Part shown: piece by piece, positions 55,402 to 64,000 of the stretch | How positions within the stretch are numbered: position 1 is the stretch's first letter | Layout: every line of letters starts with the position of its first letter | Assembly (NCBI GenBank): GCA_947501685.1 | Contig: CANMWQ010000003.1 | Location: 372,001-436,000, forward strand | Source: an uncultured Litoreibacter sp. | GTDB lineage: Bacteria > Pseudomonadota > Alphaproteobacteria > Rhodobacterales > Rhodobacteraceae | Direction of reading: 5' to 3' | Length of the DNA stretch: 64,000 nucleotides | Notes under the pieces: generated by a model | Database searches by the model: none | What the model saw: the letters and a program-made list of their open reading frames with translations, nothing else | Told to the model about the DNA's origin: nothing | Made by a program: the position numbers and the translations under genes

Positions 55402-56873
55402 CACGAGCCTTCGAAATTATCCGCGATCAGCCGGTTGAGCGCACGCACGCCCCAGCCGGTGGCGCCTTTCGGGGCGAAGTCGCTCTCGGATTTCAGAGAG
55501 GCCACGCCAGCGATATCGAGGTGGCACCACGGGGTTTCGGGCTTGACGAAACGCTCAAGGAACTGCGCGGCGGTGATGGAGCCTGCGGCGCGGGTGCCGA
55601 CGTTTTTCATATCGGCGACGCGGGATTTCAGCTGGTCGTCATAGGCCTTGCCCATGGGCATGCGCCACGCGCCTTCTTGCTCCACATTGGCGGCTTTCAG
55701 GAAAGCGTTGGCCAGCGCGTCATTGTTGGAGAACACGCCTGCGTTTTCATGGCCCAGCCCGACGATGATGGCACCTGTCAGGGTGGCGAGGTTGATCATG
55801 CCGATGGGGCTGTAGGTCTCTTGCGCGTACCACAGCACGTCGGCCAGCACCAAGCGGCCTTCGGCGTCGGTATTGATGACCTCGATCGTGTCGCCCTTCA
55901 TGGATGTGACCACATCGCCGGGGCGCACCGCGTTGCCCGACGGCATGTTTTCGACCAGTCCCACAAGGCCCACCACGTTGGCTTTTGCTTTGCGCGCGGC
56001 AAGTGTTTTCATGACGCCTGCGACGACACCCGCGCCGCCCATATCCATGGTCATGTCTTCCATGCCGCCCGCCGGTTTCAGGGAGATGCCGCCAGTGTCA
56101 AACACCACGCCCTTTCCGACCAGCGCAAATGGGGGATCGTTCTTGTCACCGCCCATCCATTCCATGACGACGACTTTCGAGGGGCTGTCAGAGCCCTGCC
56201 CCACACAAAGCAGCGAGCCCATGCCGAGTTTTTCCAGCTCGGGTTCGTCCATCACTTTGACTTTGAGCCCCAGCGCCGACAGCTCCGCCAGACGGTCGGC
56301 AAATTCGGTGGTGGTCAGTACGTTGGCGGGCTCGTTGACCAGATCGCGGGTGAAGAACACGCCTTCGGCAATTGCGCCATGGGCGGCACCGGCGGCTTTG
56401 ACCTCGTCCGGCGCGTTGACCATAACGTGAACCGCACCGGACGCCTCGTTTTCCTTGGTGAAGTGATCGTTGAACGCGTAGCTGCGCAAGGACACGCCCA
56501 AGGCAACTTCTTCGGCGCGGCGCAGGTTGCCGCACAGGACGTGCAGCTCTTTTCCGCCGGCCATTTTGGCGAGCGTGGCCCCTGCCTTGCGCGCGGTCAT
56601 GACGTCGGGGCGGCGCGACAGCTTGACCACGATGACGCCCTCGGCGGCCATGTTGACCGGGTAGGCCAGCATGATCGCCTTGCCCTCGTCCAGCTTGGAG
56701 AACCCGTCGCTCTCCACCAGCCGCGCGACCGCGCCGCGCGACAGGCGGTTGACCCGTTTGGCGGTGGCATCCAGCGTGCCTGCTTCCGGCACAAAGACGG
56801 CCAGAACACCCTGCGCCTCCTTGATCAGGTCAATGTCGGTGGCGATGAAATTGGGGGTGATGGGCGTTGTCAT
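55401..56873 (-). CDS. pepA: Leucyl (cytosol) aminopeptidase
   Basis: This 490-residue M17 peptidase removes N-terminal residues from peptides with two metal ions. The signature NTDAEGRL, metal ligands in GKGVVFDTGGISLKPAGGMEDMTMDMGGAG, and the DLVNEPANVLT segment are all present. PepA in other bacteria also binds DNA, which is not testable here. It leads a pepA-holC unit and is divergent from lptF. Confidence 0.96.
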   Translation of the reverse strand: MTTPITPNFIATDIDLIKEAQGVLAVFVPEAGTLDATAKRVNRLSRGAVARLVESDGFSKLDEGKAIMLAYPVNMAAEGVIVVKLSRRPDVMTARKAGATLAKMAGGKELHVLCGNLRRAEEVALGVSLRSYAFNDHFTKENEASGAVHVMVNAPDEVKAAGAAHGAIAEGVFFTRDLVNEPANVLTTTEFADRLAELSALGLKVKVMDEPELEKLGMGSLLCVGQGSDSPSKVVVMEWMGGDKNDPPFALVGKGVVFDTGGISLKPAGGMEDMTMDMGGAGVVAGVMKTLAARKAKANVVGLVGLVENMPSGNAVRPGDVVTSMKGDTIEVINTDAEGRLVLADVLWYAQETYSPIGMINLATLTGAIIVGLGHENAGVFSNNDALANAFLKAANVEQEGAWRMPMGKAYDDQLKSRVADMKNVGTRAAGSITAAQFLERFVKPETPWCHLDIAGVASLKSESDFAPKGATGWGVRALNRLIADNFEGS

Positions 56874-57009
56874 GGGAACCTCTGAGCTGTCTGAAAATGG
56901 GTCTTGTTGCGCTATAGCTAGCGTGCCTCCGCCGTGAAGGCCAGAAGCCCCTTTTGAGCCCCGAGAAATTCGGCTAAGTTGAAAAGAAAAACGGGTAGGG
57001 AGACGCAGG

Positions 57010-58158
57010 TTGGCGCGATTTGACAGATATATGCTGTCGCAGCTGCTGCTTTTGTTCGGCTTTTTCTCGCTTGTGCTGGTGTCGGTCTATTGGATCAACC
57101 GCGCGATCTCGCTGTTTGACCAGTTGATTGGCGACGGCCAGACGGCGCTTGTTTTTCTCGAATTTACCCTGCTGGCGCTGCCTTATGTGATCATGACGGT
57201 GCTGCCCATTTCGGCCTTTGTGGCGGCGATTTACGTGACCAACCGGCTGTCATCTGACAGCGAAATGGTGGTGCTGCAAACCGCGGGCGCATCGAGCACG
57301 CGCATCGCGCGGCCGGTGGTTTACTTTGGCGTTATCGTCGCCGTTCTGGTGGCCATCCTTGCGCATGTGCTGGTGCCTGCGGCGCGCAGCGAATTGTCGG
57401 GGCGCAGCGCGGAGATTTCACGCGACATCACCGCGCGGTTCCTGAAAGAAGGGCAGTTCATCCATCCGGCCTCCGGCATCACGGTTTACGTGCGCGGCAT
57501 TACGGCACTCGGCGAGATGGAAGAGCTATTTTTGGAAGATGACCGCGACCCGGACGCCAAGGTGACCTACACCGCCGAGCGCGCCTTGCTGGTGCGCGGC
57601 GACACAGGCCCTCGGCTGGTGATGTTTGACGGGCTGGCACAGACCTTTCGGCCTAAAACCGGCAGGCTGACGACGGTTGAGTTTGAAGATTTCGCCTATG
57701 ACATTGGCGCGTTGATACGGCAGGGCGGCGCGGGCATTCGCGATTTGCGCGAGCTGCCGACGGATGTTCTGCTGAACCCCAGCCAAGCGGATTTGGACGG
57801 GGCCAGGGGCGAATTGGCGGATTTTCTCTATGAGGCCCATGACCGCGTCGCGCGCTCGCTTCTGGCGATTGTGGTGCCCGTCATGGGGTTTGCCGCGCTG
57901 ATGGTGGGCGGGTTCTCGCGGTTCGGGGTGTGGCGACAGGTGGTGTTGGCGGTGACGATGATCATCGGCGTGCAGCTGGTGGCCAATTCCTCAGAAGAGG
58001 TCGCACGCGGCGACGCGCGGCTGTTCTGGATGGCCTATCTCGCGCCAGTGGTAGGCACGGTGCTGACGGCGCTGTTGCTCTTTGCCTCGCAGATGCGACG
58101 TTTTCGTGGGCGCGATACAAGTGTCGATATGGCGCAGCCCGGCGGGGCGCAGATATGA
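57010..58158 (+). CDS. lptF: LPS export ABC transporter permease LptF
   Basis: LptF with LptG forms the inner-membrane channel that extracts LPS for transport to the outer membrane with LptB ATPase. The 382-residue protein has three N-terminal helices, a periplasmic beta-jellyroll-like domain (about 125-255) and three C-terminal helices, including the coupling helix region NRLSSDSEMVVLQTAGAS. The start is TTG 57010, preceded by GGGAGACGCAGG; MARFDRYMLSQLLLLF is the family N-terminus. Its stop overlaps the lptG start by four bases. Confidence 0.94.
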   Translation: MARFDRYMLSQLLLLFGFFSLVLVSVYWINRAISLFDQLIGDGQTALVFLEFTLLALPYVIMTVLPISAFVAAIYVTNRLSSDSEMVVLQTAGASSTRIARPVVYFGVIVAVLVAILAHVLVPAARSELSGRSAEISRDITARFLKEGQFIHPASGITVYVRGITALGEMEELFLEDDRDPDAKVTYTAERALLVRGDTGPRLVMFDGLAQTFRPKTGRLTTVEFEDFAYDIGALIRQGGAGIRDLRELPTDVLLNPSQADLDGARGELADFLYEAHDRVARSLLAIVVPVMGFAALMVGGFSRFGVWRQVVLAVTMIIGVQLVANSSEEVARGDARLFWMAYLAPVVGTVLTALLLFASQMRRFRGRDTSVDMAQPGGAQI

Positions 58159-59249
58159 GGCTGGACTGGTATTTCGTCAGGCGGTTCGTCCGCGCCTTCC
58201 TGTTGGTGTTCGGGGTGTTTTTCGGCATTGTCTTCCTGATCGACATGGTCGAGCAGATACGCCGCTTTGACAGTGACGCGGTGGGCCTTGTGGAGGCGAG
58301 CGAGCTGGCCTTGCTGAATGCGCCTGCGACGATGTACCGGATGCTGCCGCTGTTGACTGTGCTGGCCACGATCATGCTGTTTCTGGGGCTGGCGCGCACC
58401 TCGGAAATGGTGGTGACGCGGGCCTCTGGCCGCTCTGCGATCCGGTCGCTCTTTGCCCCGGTGATGACGGCGTTTGCCTTTGGCGTGCTGGGCATTGCCG
58501 CGCTGAACCCGATCGTGGCGGCGACGTCGAAGCAGTTCGAGCTGCTCTCGCAATCTTACAGGGGCAATTCCAGCGCGATGTCGGTGAGCGACCGGGGGCT
58601 GTGGCTGCGGCAGGCGGGGCTGACCGGGCAGATCGTGATCCGCGCGGACCGTTCCAACCTTGATGGCACACAGTTTTTCGACGTGATTTTCTTTGGCTTC
58701 GACCCGGCGGGAAAGCCGACCTACCGCATCGCCGCCGCGCAAGCGCTGTTGCAACCGGGCGCATGGGCCTTGTCGGAGGCCAAGTGGTGGAACTTTGAAG
58801 AGGGCGGCAATGCCGAGGATGGCGCAAAGGTTTATACAGAACTCGCCCTGCCCTCGGACCTGACCCGTGACCAAATTCGTGACAGTTTCGGCTCCCCCTC
58901 CGCCATCCCGATCTGGGAGCTGCCGGGCTTTATCCGCCAACTCGACCGCGCCGGGTTTTCGGCGCTGCAACACCGGGTCTGGCTGCATATGGAGTTGGCA
59001 AACCCGGTCTTGCTGGCCGCCATGGTGCTGATTGGCGCGGGCTTTACCATGCGGCACACACGTTTTGGGCGCACCGGGCTGATGGTGCTCTTGGCGATCC
59101 TGATGGGCTTTACCGTCTATTTCCTGCGCAACTTTGCCCAAGTGCTGGGGGAGAACGGCCAGATCCCTGTGATCGTGGCCGCCTGGGCACCGCCTTTGGC
59201 GGGGATATTCATGTCGCTTGGACTGCTTTTTCATATGGAGGATGGCTGA
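58155..59249 (+). CDS. lptG: LPS export ABC transporter permease LptG
   Basis: The 364-residue partner permease of LptF has the same topology: MRLDWYFVRRFVRAFLLVFG, the coupling segment LARTSEMVVTRASGRSA, a periplasmic domain and three final helices. The ATGA overlap with lptF implies equal translation. lptD begins one base after its stop, tying inner-membrane extraction to outer-membrane insertion in one operon. Confidence 0.94.
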   Translation: MRLDWYFVRRFVRAFLLVFGVFFGIVFLIDMVEQIRRFDSDAVGLVEASELALLNAPATMYRMLPLLTVLATIMLFLGLARTSEMVVTRASGRSAIRSLFAPVMTAFAFGVLGIAALNPIVAATSKQFELLSQSYRGNSSAMSVSDRGLWLRQAGLTGQIVIRADRSNLDGTQFFDVIFFGFDPAGKPTYRIAAAQALLQPGAWALSEAKWWNFEEGGNAEDGAKVYTELALPSDLTRDQIRDSFGSPSAIPIWELPGFIRQLDRAGFSALQHRVWLHMELANPVLLAAMVLIGAGFTMRHTRFGRTGLMVLLAILMGFTVYFLRNFAQVLGENGQIPVIVAAWAPPLAGIFMSLGLLFHMEDG

Positions 59250-59250
59250 C

Positions 59251-61386
59251 ATGTTCCGCGTCCTTGCGCTGTGCGCCGCTTTGATCCTGTCGCCTGCATT
59301 GGCGCTGGCCCAGCAGACCGCGTCGCTGGTGGCCGACAGCGTTTCGTTTGACCCCGAAAACCAGCGTCTTGAGGCGCAGGGCAATGTGGAAGTGCTGCAA
59401 GACGGGGTGCGGCTGCGTGCGGCCTCGATTGTCTATGACGGGGAGCGTGACGCGCTTGTTGTGCAAGGCCCGCTTTATCTGATCGACGGGCAGGACGTGA
59501 CGATTATTGCCAGCTTCGCAGAGCTTTCGGGCGATCTGCGCGAGGGGGTTTTGTCGCAAGCGCGGGTGGTGTTTTCGGAGCAATTGCAACTGGCCTCCAA
59601 CGAGGTGCGCCGCACCGGCGGGCGCTATACGCAGTTTTACAAATCCGTCGCCTCCAGCTGTCAGATTTGCGAGGAGCACCCGACCCCGATCTGGGAAATC
59701 CGGGCGCAGCGCATCACCCATGACGCCGAGGAGCGGCAGCTGTATTTCGACAATGCCAGTTTCCGCGTGCTCGACGTGCCGGTGTTCTACTGGCCCTATC
59801 TGCGGTTGCCCGACCCCACCGTTGACCGCGCCAGCGGGTTTTTGTTGCCGGTCTTTGCCTCCAGCGGCGATATCGGGATCGGGATCAAAACCCCGTATTT
59901 CTACGTCATTGACGAGCATTCCGACCTGACGCTGACCCCTTGGCTGACCACGCGCGGCTCGCGCACGCTTGAGGCGCGGTATCGCCGCAAGCTGAGCTAT
60001 GGTGAGTTCGAGATCAACGGCGCTGTGACCGATGACAACCTGCTGCCCGATCGCGACCTGCGCGGCTATCTGTTTGCCGAGGGCTTCTTTTCCCTGCCAC
60101 GCGATTTCATTTTGACCTTCGATGTGGAGGCCACCTCAGATGACGGCTACCTGCTGCAATATGACTATTCCGACAAGGACCGTCTGGACAGCGCCATCGG
60201 GGTCAGCCGCACCCGACGCGACGAGTTTATTGGCGCGGGGCTGATCAATTTCCAGTCGCTGCGTGACGGTGACGACAACAGCACCTTGCCGACCATTGTG
60301 GGCGATGCGATTTACGAGCGCCGCTTCACGCCGGGCCGCTTGGGCGGCATCGCCTCCTTGCAGTTTGAGGCGGCGGGGCTGTACCGGCGGGCCGACGAAG
60401 ACCCTACCAATACAGGGCTCGCGCGGGATGTGGCCCGGCTGTCGGCGGTGGCCGATTGGCGGCGCGACTGGCTTTGGAGCAATGGCATGATCGTGGCGGC
60501 GGGCGCAGAGCTGCGGGCGGACTGGTATCAGGTGCAGCAAGACGCGCGGCCGGTTTTCGACGATACGAGCGAAGTGACACCCTATGCCTCGGTGGAATGG
60601 CGCTGGCCGATGCTGCGCCGCGCGCAAGGTGCCACCCATCTGCTGGAGCCAGTGGTGCAGCTGGTCTGGGCCAGAGAAACTGGCCGCGACGTAGACAATG
60701 AAGACAGTTTGCTGGTGGAATTTGACGAAACCAACCTGTTCTCCTACTCGCGCTTTCCCGGCGTGGACGATCAGGAGGCCGGGCGGCGGACCAATCTTGG
60801 GGTGACCTATACGCGTGAGGATGATGACGGCTGGGCGTTGGGCGTGACCGTGGGCCGGGTGTTCCGGGACGGCGATTTTGGCCAGTTCAGTGCCTCGACC
60901 GGGTTGCGCGGCAGCTCCAGCGACTGGCTGGTGGCCGCACAGCTGAAAATCGGAGAGCGGTTCGACATCATCAACCGGGCGCTGTTTGAGGACACGTTCA
61001 CATTTGCGCGCAACGAGATGCGGCTGAACTGGACAGAAGAAGACTACCGCGTGGGCTCCACCTTCGTGTGGCTTGAGGCCGATGCCACGGAGGGCCGCCC
61101 GATTGACACATCCGAATGGGCCGTGGACGGGGCGTACCGGGTGTCGGACCGTTGGACGCTGTCGTCAAACCTGCGCTACGATTTTGTGGAGGACCGCACC
61201 ACGCGGGCCGGCATCGGCGCGCGCTACGAGAACGAATGTGCGACGGTCGATCTTTCCCTCTCGCGCCGCTTCACGACTTCGACTAGTGTCTCGGCAACGA
61301 CGGATCTGAGCCTGTCGATCCAACTTGCCGGGTTCGGCGCGAACGGGGCTGGCGGAAAAAGCTTCGCACGCAGGTGTGACGGATAG
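59251..61386 (+). CDS. lptD: LPS assembly outer-membrane protein LptD
   Basis: LptD inserts LPS into the outer leaflet. The 711-residue precursor has a signal peptide (LALCAALILSPALALAQ), an OstA-type jellyroll (SVSFDPENQRLEAQGNVEV) and a C-terminal beta-barrel. Four cysteines remain in the mature part: CQIC in the jellyroll, and NEC and RRC near the end. This pattern allows inter-domain disulfides like those in Escherichia coli LptD. GGAGG precedes ATG 59251. The lptE partner is not in this window. Confidence 0.94.
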   Translation: MFRVLALCAALILSPALALAQQTASLVADSVSFDPENQRLEAQGNVEVLQDGVRLRAASIVYDGERDALVVQGPLYLIDGQDVTIIASFAELSGDLREGVLSQARVVFSEQLQLASNEVRRTGGRYTQFYKSVASSCQICEEHPTPIWEIRAQRITHDAEERQLYFDNASFRVLDVPVFYWPYLRLPDPTVDRASGFLLPVFASSGDIGIGIKTPYFYVIDEHSDLTLTPWLTTRGSRTLEARYRRKLSYGEFEINGAVTDDNLLPDRDLRGYLFAEGFFSLPRDFILTFDVEATSDDGYLLQYDYSDKDRLDSAIGVSRTRRDEFIGAGLINFQSLRDGDDNSTLPTIVGDAIYERRFTPGRLGGIASLQFEAAGLYRRADEDPTNTGLARDVARLSAVADWRRDWLWSNGMIVAAGAELRADWYQVQQDARPVFDDTSEVTPYASVEWRWPMLRRAQGATHLLEPVVQLVWARETGRDVDNEDSLLVEFDETNLFSYSRFPGVDDQEAGRRTNLGVTYTREDDDGWALGVTVGRVFRDGDFGQFSASTGLRGSSSDWLVAAQLKIGERFDIINRALFEDTFTFARNEMRLNWTEEDYRVGSTFVWLEADATEGRPIDTSEWAVDGAYRVSDRWTLSSNLRYDFVEDRTTRAGIGARYENECATVDLSLSRRFTTSTSVSATTDLSLSIQLAGFGANGAGGKSFARRCDG

Positions 61387-61436
61387 GCCTGCAGAGGCCG
61401 CGGACTGAAACGACGACGAAGAGCAACGAGCAAACC

Positions 61437-62702
61437 ATGACCCTGACACGTTTTGTAACCTCCCTGTTTTTCTTTGCGCTCGCGGCAATGCCCGCCTCTG
61501 CGCAAAGCCCGTTTGAGACCGTAATCACCGTCAATGATGCGGCGATCACGCAATACGAAATTGACCAGCGCGCGCGCCTTCTGGTGCTGCTGCGCGCTCC
61601 GGGCAACCTGCAGGAGGTGGCCCGCGACGGGCTGATCGAAGACCGGTTGCGGATCAGTGAGGCGCGCCGCGCGGGTGTGAACCCGACCCCCGAAGAGGTG
61701 GAGGCCGGGATGGCCGAATTTGCCGGGCGGGCCAATCTGAGCGCGGAGCAGTTCATCGCGGCCATCGCTCAGTCCGGGGTGGATGTGGAGACGTTCCGCG
61801 ACTTTGTATCTGCGGGCCTGTCCTGGAGGACCTTTGTGCAGGGCCGGTTTGGCCCGCGTTCGCAGGTCTCCGATGCTGAGGTGGATCGCGCCCTGTCGCA
61901 AAACAGCCTGAGCCGGGGCGGTGTGCGCGTGCTTTTATCCGAACTCATTGTCCCCGCCCAAGGCCCCGATGCTGAGCGCAATCAAGCCCTGATCCAACGC
62001 CTGTCTGACACGTTGCGCACCGAAGCGGCGTTTGCCGCCGCGGCACGGCGCTACTCGGCCTCCGGGTCGCGTGGCCGGGGGGGACGTCTGGAATGGCTGC
62101 CCATCGGGCAAGTACCCCCTGCCCTGCGCGCCGCTGTGTTGGTGCTGGAACCCGGCGAGGTGACCGACCCGATCACCCTCGGCCCCGGCGTTGGCATCTT
62201 TCAGCTGCGCGCTTTGGAGGAAACCGAGGCCGAGACGCCGGACACGTTGGCGCTGGAATATGTGAGCATTCTGATCCCTGGCGGCCAAAGCGAGGCTGCC
62301 CGCGCGCGCGCGCTGGATTTGCAGGACAATTACGACACGTGCGACGACCTTTATAAGCCCGCACAATCGCTGCCTGCCGAAAATTTCGAGCGGGTGGTTC
62401 TGCCCGCCGCAGAAGTGCCGGGGGACGTCGCACTCGAGCTGGCCAAGCTGGACGATAACGAGGTCTCCACCGCCGTGACGCGACAAGACGGGGCGGTGAT
62501 GGTCTATCTGATGCTCTGTGGCCGAACCATTGAAGTGCCGGAGCCCGACGCGCCAGAGCTGGACGAAAACGGCGAGCCTGTGCCTGCCGCCGACCCGCGT
62601 GAACAGCTGCGCCGCCAGCTCTTTTCCCAGCGTCTTGCGTCCTATGCGGACAGCTTTCTGGAAGAGCTGCGCGCTGACGCGATCATCACGACACGCCAAT
62701 GA
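61437..62702 (+). CDS. surA: SurA-like periplasmic peptidyl-prolyl isomerase/chaperone
   Basis: The 421-residue precursor has a signal peptide (FFFALAAMPASAQ), an N-terminal SurA chaperone domain (TVITVNDAAITQYEIDQRARLL), one parvulin-like domain (RVLLSELIVPAQ ... GGRLEWLPIGQVPPALRAAVL) and a C-terminal region with paired cysteines. It escorts outer-membrane proteins such as LptD. Only one clear parvulin domain is visible, against two in Escherichia coli. Order lptD-surA-pdxA-rsmA is conserved across proteobacteria. Confidence 0.92.
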   Translation: MTLTRFVTSLFFFALAAMPASAQSPFETVITVNDAAITQYEIDQRARLLVLLRAPGNLQEVARDGLIEDRLRISEARRAGVNPTPEEVEAGMAEFAGRANLSAEQFIAAIAQSGVDVETFRDFVSAGLSWRTFVQGRFGPRSQVSDAEVDRALSQNSLSRGGVRVLLSELIVPAQGPDAERNQALIQRLSDTLRTEAAFAAAARRYSASGSRGRGGRLEWLPIGQVPPALRAAVLVLEPGEVTDPITLGPGVGIFQLRALEETEAETPDTLALEYVSILIPGGQSEAARARALDLQDNYDTCDDLYKPAQSLPAENFERVVLPAAEVPGDVALELAKLDDNEVSTAVTRQDGAVMVYLMLCGRTIEVPEPDAPELDENGEPVPAADPREQLRRQLFSQRLASYADSFLEELRADAIITTRQ

Positions 62703-63673
62703 CCTCTGCGGCGCTGCCGCCGGTCTGCCTGACCTGCGGAGAACCCGCCGGTGTGGGGCTGGAGATTGCGCAACACGCATGGGCAGCGGTCGGCGCGGAG
62801 GTGCCGTTCTTTTTGCTGGGCGACGCGCGGCATGTGCCGGGCGAGGTGCAGGTGGTGGAGGCTGTCTCCCAGATTGACGGTGCCGGAGCGCTGCCGGTTT
62901 TGCATCATCCATTTGCGGGCGATGCGGTCCCCGGCGCGCCTGACCCGCGCAACGCGGCTGGCGTGATAGACGTGATCGCGCGCGGGGTGGAAATCGTGAA
63001 GGAGGGCACGGCCTCCGCATTGTGCACCTTGCCTATTCACAAGAAGGCGCTGAAGGACGGCGCGGGGTTCGCGCATCCCGGCCATACGGAATATCTGGCG
63101 GCTCTCGACGGCAAGGCGCAGGTCGTCATGATGCTGGCCTGCCCCGAATTGCGGGTGGTGCCTGCGACCATCCATATAGCGCTGTCTGAGGTTCGCCGCG
63201 CCCTGACGCCGGAACTGCTGCGCAAGACGTTGCGGATCACCGAGGCGGCTTTGCGCCGTGATTTCGGCATCCCCTCACCGCGCCTGTCTGTCTGCGGGCT
63301 GAACCCGCATGCGGGTGAAGGTGGCACGATGGGCCGCGAGGAGCTGGACTGGATCGCGCCGCTGGTGGCCGACATGGCTGAGGCGGGCATGAAGATCACC
63401 GGGCCCTGGCCCGCTGACACGATGTTTCATGCGGGCGCCCGCGCGGGCTATGACGTAGCTGTGGCGATGTATCATGATCAGGCGCTGATCCCGATCAAGA
63501 CGATTGATTTTGCAGGCGGGGTGAATGTGACGCTGGGCTTGGATTTCATCCGCACCTCGCCGGACCATGGCACCGCTTTTGACATTGCAGGGCAAGGCGT
63601 GGCGGATGCGAGCTCGACCATTGCCGCGTTGCGCATGGCGCGGGATATGGCTTTGGCCCGAGGTGTTGTTTGA
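62699..63673 (+). CDS. pdxA: 4-hydroxythreonine-4-phosphate dehydrogenase
   Basis: PdxA oxidises 4-phosphohydroxy-L-threonine in vitamin B6 synthesis. The 324-residue protein has the start [16 protein letters not shown], the substrate/metal region [12 protein letters not shown]-like ([14 protein letters not shown]), [15 protein letters not shown], and [15 protein letters not shown]. The ATG overlaps the surA stop by four bases. The stop is embedded in a copy of the GAGTATTTT motif. Confidence 0.95.
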   Translation: MTSAALPPVCLTCGEPAGVGLEIAQHAWAAVGAEVPFFLLGDARHVPGEVQVVEAVSQIDGAGALPVLHHPFAGDAVPGAPDPRNAAGVIDVIARGVEIVKEGTASALCTLPIHKKALKDGAGFAHPGHTEYLAALDGKAQVVMMLACPELRVVPATIHIALSEVRRALTPELLRKTLRITEAALRRDFGIPSPRLSVCGLNPHAGEGGTMGREELDWIAPLVADMAEAGMKITGPWPADTMFHAGARAGYDVAVAMYHDQALIPIKTIDFAGGVNVTLGLDFIRTSPDHGTAFDIAGQGVADASSTIAALRMARDMALARGVV

Positions 63674-63697
63674 GTATTTTCCACCAAATGGAGAGGC
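63670..63697 (+). repeat. Short GAGTATTTT motif at the pdxA stop
   Basis: TTTGAGTATTTTCCACCAAATGGAGAGG spans the pdxA stop codon (the TGA is within it) and the rsmA ribosome site. It resembles the A/T core of the intergenic repeats elsewhere in the window and again reads in sense after a gene. CCA/TGG halves give a weak stem. Confidence 0.4.
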
Positions 63698-63701
63698 TTG
63701 C

Positions 63702-64000
63702 GTGGCGCAAATAGACAGCCTTCCCGCCTTGTCGGAGGTGATCCGCGCGCATCAGCTGTCGGCCAAGAAATCCTTGGGGCAGAACTTTTTGCTGGACCTC
63801 AACCTGACGGCGAAGATTGCGCGGCAGGCGGGCGATTTGTCGGGCTGTGACGTGCTCGAAGTGGGCCCCGGCCCCGGCGGTTTGACGCGCGGGCTGTTGG
63901 CCGAAGGCGCGCGGCGGGTGCTGGCGATTGAGAAGGATCCGCGATGCCTGCCTGCGCTTGCGCAGATTGCAGCGGCCTATCCGGGGCGGCTGGAGGTGAT
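63702..64000 (+). CDS. rsmA: 16S rRNA (adenine1518-N6/adenine1519-N6)-dimethyltransferase, 3' end missing
   Basis: RsmA (KsgA) dimethylates two adenines in helix 45 of 16S rRNA. The 99 visible codons from GTG 63702 give [19 protein letters not shown], then [15 protein letters not shown] and the SAM-binding motif [23 protein letters not shown] precedes the GTG. The frame is open to the window end. Its place after pdxA matches the conserved surA-pdxA-rsmA order. Confidence 0.95.
   Translation, partial: MAQIDSLPALSEVIRAHQLSAKKSLGQNFLLDLNLTAKIARQAGDLSGCDVLEVGPGPGGLTRGLLAEGARRVLAIEKDPRCLPALAQIAAAYPGRLEV

Overview
The window is a GC-rich, densely coded chromosomal segment from an alphaproteobacterium of the Rhodobacterales (Roseobacter group). 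The evidence is the gene repertoire (a zeta-type F1-ATPase inhibitor of the DUF1476 family, a split cobalamin-dependent methionine synthase, an RNase E with a long acidic insertion, purS/purQ), LexA boxes of the alphaproteobacterial GTTC-N7-GTTC type, and GC-rich intergenic hairpins joined to an A/T-rich 'ATATTTTTGAA' core. I see no prophage, insertion sequence, CRISPR array, rRNA operon or replication origin. The first and last genes are cut by the window edges.

Layout: 1-5.7 kb holds a truncated exported protein, uvrA with an SOS box, lpdA and a DUF924 protein. 5.8-11.8 kb is a minus-strand block (AsmA/DUF3971 protein, queA, MFS transporter). 11.9-16.8 kb is a plus-strand run: bcp peroxiredoxin coupled to a DUF455 ferritin-like protein, an M23 peptidase overlapping a bactofilin, and a DHA2-type MFS exporter. 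16.8-21.8 kb holds prfB, a class A penicillin-binding protein and an N-acetylmuramoyl-L-alanine amidase. 22-28 kb holds an aminotransferase, an M48 protease with a repeat-rich C-terminus, a VOC protein and rne with a long leader. 28.7-33.7 kb carries a DctB/DctD-like two-component pair and purC-purS-purQ.

33.9-39 kb is the most metabolically coherent region. It has the ATPase inhibitor zeta, a homocysteine methyltransferase (bmt), an SOS-boxed radical SAM protein, a corrinoid protein, a glutathione S-transferase, a small membrane protein and a DUF1638 protein; these include two of the three parts of the split methionine synthase described in roseobacters. 39-47 kb carries sufE, a lipoprotein, rnd, purN-purM, tRNA-Ile2(CAU), a ketopantoate reductase-like gene with a decayed ligase fragment beside it, an orphan histidine kinase, an MBL hydrolase and tRNA-Asn.

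46.8-47.5 kb is a 0.7-kb gap unlike its surroundings. It has a third SOS box, an A/T-rich small ORF, a candidate three-way-junction RNA and an intrinsic terminator. 47.5-56.9 kb has a PhoPQ-like two-component system, a glycosyltransferase, TfoX_C and DUF4112 proteins, ndk, an ABC-F ATPase, MarC, a membrane aspartic protease, holC and pepA. 57-64 kb is an outer-membrane biogenesis cluster lptF-lptG-lptD-surA-pdxA-rsmA.

Most content is housekeeping. The observations most worth following are the orphan SOS-box locus at 47 kb, the transcription-oriented intergenic repeats, two large related inverted repeats (35.4 and 43.0 kb), the DctD-like regulator without its sigma-54 contact loop, and the RNA leaders of bmt and rne.
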